This document shows positions 6,521 through 8,606 of a stretch of 8,606 bases of DNA, piece after piece. The position numbers were made by a program, and so were the translations under genes. The number at the start of each line of letters is the position of its first letter. Positions within the stretch are counted from its first letter, which is position 1. Source of the stretch: Chromobacteriaceae bacterium (lineage in GTDB: Bacteria; Pseudomonadota; Gammaproteobacteria; Burkholderiales; Aquaspirillaceae). The stretch lies in NCBI GenBank assembly GCA_030151505.1, contig JASLDQ010000090.1, forward strand, positions 1-8,606, in the 5' to 3' direction. Under the pieces are notes generated by a model. That model did no database searches and was not told where the DNA came from. It saw only the letters and a list, made by a program, of their open reading frames with translations.

Positions 6521-7012
6521 GTGTTCGATATCAGTTTCGGCGAACTTGCCATCATCGGCATCGTGGCGCTGGTGGTGATCGGCCCGGAAAAGCTGCCCAA
6601 GGTCGCGCGCACGGCCGGGGCGCTGGTCGGCCGCCTGCAGCGCTACGTCAACGACGTGAAGTCCGAGATCCAGCGTGAAACCAGCATGGCGGAACTGCGC
6701 CAGCTCGGTGGCGAGGTGACGAGCGCGGCCGAATCGTTGCGCAACACCATCCAGAAAGAGGCGAGCGAGGCCGAAAACGCGATCCGGTCGGCTGGAGACG
6801 AAGCCGCCGCCGCGATCGGCGAGGCCCGTGCCGCAGTCGAACCGGCTGCGGCCGTGGTGCAGGAGGCGCATGCCGCCGTGGCTGACCCGCTGGCCGATGT
6901 CCGACCCGACGACGTGCAGGTGGACGACAGCCAGCTCGACCTCTTTGCCGACACCCACCCGCCTGTCCCCCAACCGGCCGCCGCCGCGGCCAAACCTGCA
7001 GAATCCGCATGA
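6521..7012 (+). CDS. tatB: Sec-independent translocase protein TatB
   Basis: TatB pairs with TatC to form the receptor for twin-arginine signal peptides. The 163 residues begin MFDISFGELAIIGIVALVVI, with Glu8 at the conserved TatB position, one membrane helix (about 6-21), the GPEKLP hinge, and a long amphipathic helix running through RTAGALVGRLQRYVNDVKSE. The C-terminal half, from about residue 70, is an Ala/Glu/Asp/Pro-rich low-complexity tail, as is common in TatB. The start is GTG at 6521, 3 bp after the tatA stop, and the preceding AAGAAATAAACC has no good Shine-Dalgarno sequence. This suggests low or coupled translation. The gene ends in an ATGA overlap with tatC. The conserved TatB features rule out a second tatA copy. 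Confidence 0.95.
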   Translation: MFDISFGELAIIGIVALVVIGPEKLPKVARTAGALVGRLQRYVNDVKSEIQRETSMAELRQLGGEVTSAAESLRNTIQKEASEAENAIRSAGDEAAAAIGEARAAVEPAAAVVQEAHAAVADPLADVRPDDVQVDDSQLDLFADTHPPVPQPAAAAAKPAESA

Positions 7013-7758
7013 GCGAACAAGTCGAACAACCGCTGCTCGCGCACCTGATCGAGCTGCGTACCCGTCTGGTGCGCGCGCTGGTCGGGCTGCTCGTCATGTT
7101 CCTCGCCCTGTTCCACTGGTCCGGCGACATCTACCATCTTCTGGCCAAGCCGATGATGGAGGTGCTGCCGGCCGGCACGAACATGATCGCCACCGACGTG
7201 ACCACCCCTTTCTTCGTGCCGCTCAAAGTGACGATGATGGTGGCGTTCGTACTGGCCCTGCCCAACACGCTGTACCAGATCTGGGCCTTCATCGCCCCGG
7301 GGCTCTACAGCCATGAAAAGCGGCTGATCCTGCCGGTGATGGTGTCGTCCATCCTGCTGTTCCTGCTCGGCATGAGCTTCGCCTACTTCTTCGTGTTCCC
7401 GGTGGTGTTCGGCTTCATGAACGCGGTGACGCCGCAGGGCGTGGCGATGATGACCGACATCGACAAATATCTCAGCTTCGTGCTCGGCATGTTCCTGGCC
7501 TTCGGCGTGACCTTCGAAGTGCCGGTGATCGTGGTGCTGCTGGTGCGCTTCGGCGTGCTGACGGTGGCGAAGCTGAAGGAGGCGCGTCCCTACGTGATCG
7601 TCGGCGCCTTCGTCGTCGCCGCCGTCGTCACCCCGCCGGACGTGCTGAGCCAGATCATGCTGGCCGTGCCGCTGTGGCTGCTGTACGAGCTCGGCATCGT
7701 GCTGTCAGCCTGGCTGGTCAAACCGAAGAACATCGAACAAACCGAAACCGAAACGTGA
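7009..7758 (+). CDS. tatC: Sec-independent translocase protein TatC
   Basis: TatC is the polytopic inner-membrane core of the Tat translocase and the main binding site for twin-arginine signal peptides. The 249 residues contain the expected six hydrophobic segments (near 22-37, 70-95, 108-137, 153-178, 193-209 and 213-234). Functionally important residues fall at the E. coli numbers: Glu15 in LIELRTRL, Phe94 and Glu103 in WAFIAPGLYSHEKR, Glu170 in FGVTFEVPV, and Asp211 in TPPDVLSQ. The ATG overlaps the tatB stop by 4 bp and has no Shine-Dalgarno sequence, so coupling is likely. The polar, Thr/Glu-rich tail (NIEQTETET) is short. The stop overlaps the GTG of the next gene. The gene is complete and shows no anomalies. 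Confidence 0.97.
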   Translation: MSEQVEQPLLAHLIELRTRLVRALVGLLVMFLALFHWSGDIYHLLAKPMMEVLPAGTNMIATDVTTPFFVPLKVTMMVAFVLALPNTLYQIWAFIAPGLYSHEKRLILPVMVSSILLFLLGMSFAYFFVFPVVFGFMNAVTPQGVAMMTDIDKYLSFVLGMFLAFGVTFEVPVIVVLLVRFGVLTVAKLKEARPYVIVGAFVVAAVVTPPDVLSQIMLAVPLWLLYELGIVLSAWLVKPKNIEQTETET

Positions 7759-8111
7759 TCCGCTCCCTGCACTACACCGCCATCGCCAGCCTGATCGCGC
7801 TGATTTTTCTCTGTCTCGCGTGGGAGCTGTGGCTGGCGCCGCTGCGCCCCGGCGGCAGCCTGCTGGTGCTCAAGGCCGTGCTGCTGCTGGTGCCGCTGTT
7901 TGGCATCCTGCGCGGCCGCATCTACACCTACCAGTGGTCGAGCATGTTCATCCTGATGTACTTCGGCGAAGGCGTCATGCGGGCCTGGTCGGATGCCGTG
8001 CCCTTGTCGCGCGGACTGGCCGGTGGCGAGATCCTGCTGACGACGGTGTTCTTCGGTGCGGCGATCTACTACTGCAAGCTCGGCCGGCTGGCGGGAATGC
8101 CGGTGCGCTGA
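7755..8111 (+). CDS. Small integral membrane protein, DUF2069 family
   Basis: This 118-residue protein resembles the DUF2069 family of predicted inner-membrane proteins, which has no assigned function. Hydrophobic helices are seen near 8-27, 36-53, 60-72 and 91-107. The best family-like block is ILRGRIYTYQWSSMFILMYFGEGVMRAWSD (about 51-80), which joins a basic loop to an aromatic helix and ends in an acidic motif. The GTG at 7755 overlaps the tatC TGA (GTGA), so I chose it over an ATG at 7674, which would add 27 polar residues read from inside tatC in another frame. The overlap implies co-expression with tatABC, but a role in Tat export is not shown. It is the last recognisable gene in the window. 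Confidence 0.8.
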   Translation: MIRSLHYTAIASLIALIFLCLAWELWLAPLRPGGSLLVLKAVLLLVPLFGILRGRIYTYQWSSMFILMYFGEGVMRAWSDAVPLSRGLAGGEILLTTVFFGAAIYYCKLGRLAGMPVR

Positions 8112-8138
8112 ACGGCGGACGAGAAGGGGGACGGGCCA

Positions 8139-8154
8139 CCCCGAATGGGCGGGG
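8139..8154 (+). other. Short hairpin 28 nt after the DUF2069 gene
   Basis: CCCCG (8139-8143) pairs with CGGGG (8150-8154) around a 6-nt loop, AATGGG. A mixed T/G stretch follows without a T-run. It is in the right place to end the tat transcript, but it is weak as an intrinsic terminator. Confidence 0.3.
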
Positions 8155-8416
8155 AGTTGTCGTCTGTCGGTTGCGGGTGGCCTTGAGTGGAACCCGCCCT
8201 GACGGTGGCCTGTTTCTCTTGTGGCGTCAAAACTGGTGGCAAGCAAGCTGTCTATGCTGATTGCTGCCGAGCTTCCGGCATGCCGCGCCGCCCACGTTAC
8301 CCGGCCGCCTGCCACGACCTTCTTCGGGCGCTGGCGATGGTGTGCTGGATCCGGCGTAGCTGCCAAGCCGGTGGTGGTGCCCGCGAAGCCATGTCCGGCG
8401 CAGGCCGATGAAGGCC

Positions 8417-8433
8417 GGGTGTGCACCACACCC
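8417..8433 (+). other. Perfect 7-bp hairpin with 3-nt loop
   Basis: GGGTGTG (8417-8423) is exactly complementary to CACACCC (8427-8433) around CAC. No T-tract follows on the plus strand. It sits next to the CACCGGCA repeats, within the structured flank of the tandem array. Its role is unknown. Confidence 0.5.
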
Positions 8434-8503
8434 ACCGGCAGACAGTGCGCCCACCGGCAAGAAAACGCTCGCCTTCACCGGCAGCCGCCCCGATACTCTC
8501 GCC

Positions 8504-8606
8504 GCCTCACGCCTCACGCCTCACGCCTCACGCCTCACGCCTCACGCCTCACGCCTCACGCCTCACGCCTCACGCCTCACGCCTCACGCCTCACGCCTCA
8601 CGCCTC
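8504..8606 (+). repeat. Perfect heptanucleotide tandem array (GCCTCAC)n reaching the window edge
   Basis: GCCTCAC repeats without a single mismatch from 8504 to 8601 (14 units), then GCCTC completes the window at 8606, so the true length is unknown. Because 7 is not a multiple of 3, each plus-strand frame reads the same cyclic peptide ASRLTPH with no stop, while every minus-strand frame meets TGA. Such an array can change copy number by slipped-strand mispairing. Whether it lies inside a gene cannot be decided from this window. Confidence 0.97.

Larger units (their letters stand above)
8112..8503 (+). other. Non-coding stretch after the tat cluster, rich in short repeats
   Basis: No convincing gene is visible in these 392 bases. 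The open frames on both strands lack Shine-Dalgarno sequences, recognisable motifs and the strong third-position GC of the neighbouring genes. The interval holds several small hairpins, three copies of CACCGGCA (8433, 8452, 8476), and an inverted partner GCCGGTGG at 8367-8374. A perfect palindrome, CGGCATGCCG, lies at 8276-8285. It leads straight into the heptanucleotide array and may be part of a dispersed repeat. Confidence 0.6.

Noticed and set aside
7674..7754. Longer ATG start for the DUF2069 protein
   Set aside because: It would add 27 polar residues from inside tatC; the GTG overlap start gives the expected membrane-protein N-terminus.
8187..8411. A 74-codon Cys-rich plus-strand frame
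   Set aside because: No Shine-Dalgarno sequence, no recognised motif and weak third-position GC bias compared with the real genes.
8227..8517. A 96-codon minus-strand frame beginning inside the tandem array
   Set aside because: Its start is a GTG of the repeat itself, there is no leader signal, and the product is Arg/Gly-rich without motifs.
8504..8606. CRISPR array
   Set aside because: Units are 7 bp and contiguous with no spacers.
1..8606. Neisseria-type DNA uptake sequence (GCCGTCTGAA)
   Set aside because: I saw no copy on either strand on reading through the window.

Overview
The window is a GC-rich bacterial chromosomal segment carrying one dense, plus-strand run of housekeeping genes. 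In order it holds the 3' part of hisD, then hisC, hisB, hisH, an unrecognised small gene, hisA, hisF, hisI, hisE, a HIT-family gene (hinT-like), tatA, tatB, tatC and a DUF2069 membrane-protein gene. A monofunctional hisB, separate hisI and hisE, and a his-HIT-tatABC linkage are typical of Betaproteobacteria. An order such as Neisseriales is plausible, but that is inference from gene order and protein style; no rRNA or species marker is present.

Positions 1-5895 are the histidine biosynthesis cluster. HisH and HisF form imidazole-glycerol-phosphate synthase. HisE and HisI act early on phosphoribosyl-ATP, HisA isomerises the intermediate, and HisB, HisC and HisD finish the pathway (HisD last). 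Several genes overlap (ATGA or GTGA) or lie 2-3 bp apart with little or no Shine-Dalgarno sequence, which points to translational coupling. Three spacers break the packing: 86 bp between hisA and hisF, 72 bp between hisI and hisE, and 84 bp between the HIT gene and tatA. Each can form a GC-rich hairpin. The third also has a T6 tract that makes a plausible intrinsic terminator overlapping the HIT stop codon.

Positions 6317-7758 encode the complete twin-arginine translocase (TatA, TatB, TatC), with key residues at the same positions as in E. coli. A small membrane protein (DUF2069) overlaps the tatC stop by 4 bp.

Positions 8112-8503 hold no convincing gene but several inverted and direct repeats. 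From 8504 to the last base is a perfect 7-bp tandem array, 14 full GCCTCAC units plus 5 bases. It runs off the window, which may be a contig edge caused by the repeat.

No clear previously undescribed system is visible. The least explained items are the heptanucleotide array with its structured flank, and the orphan gene between hisH and hisA.
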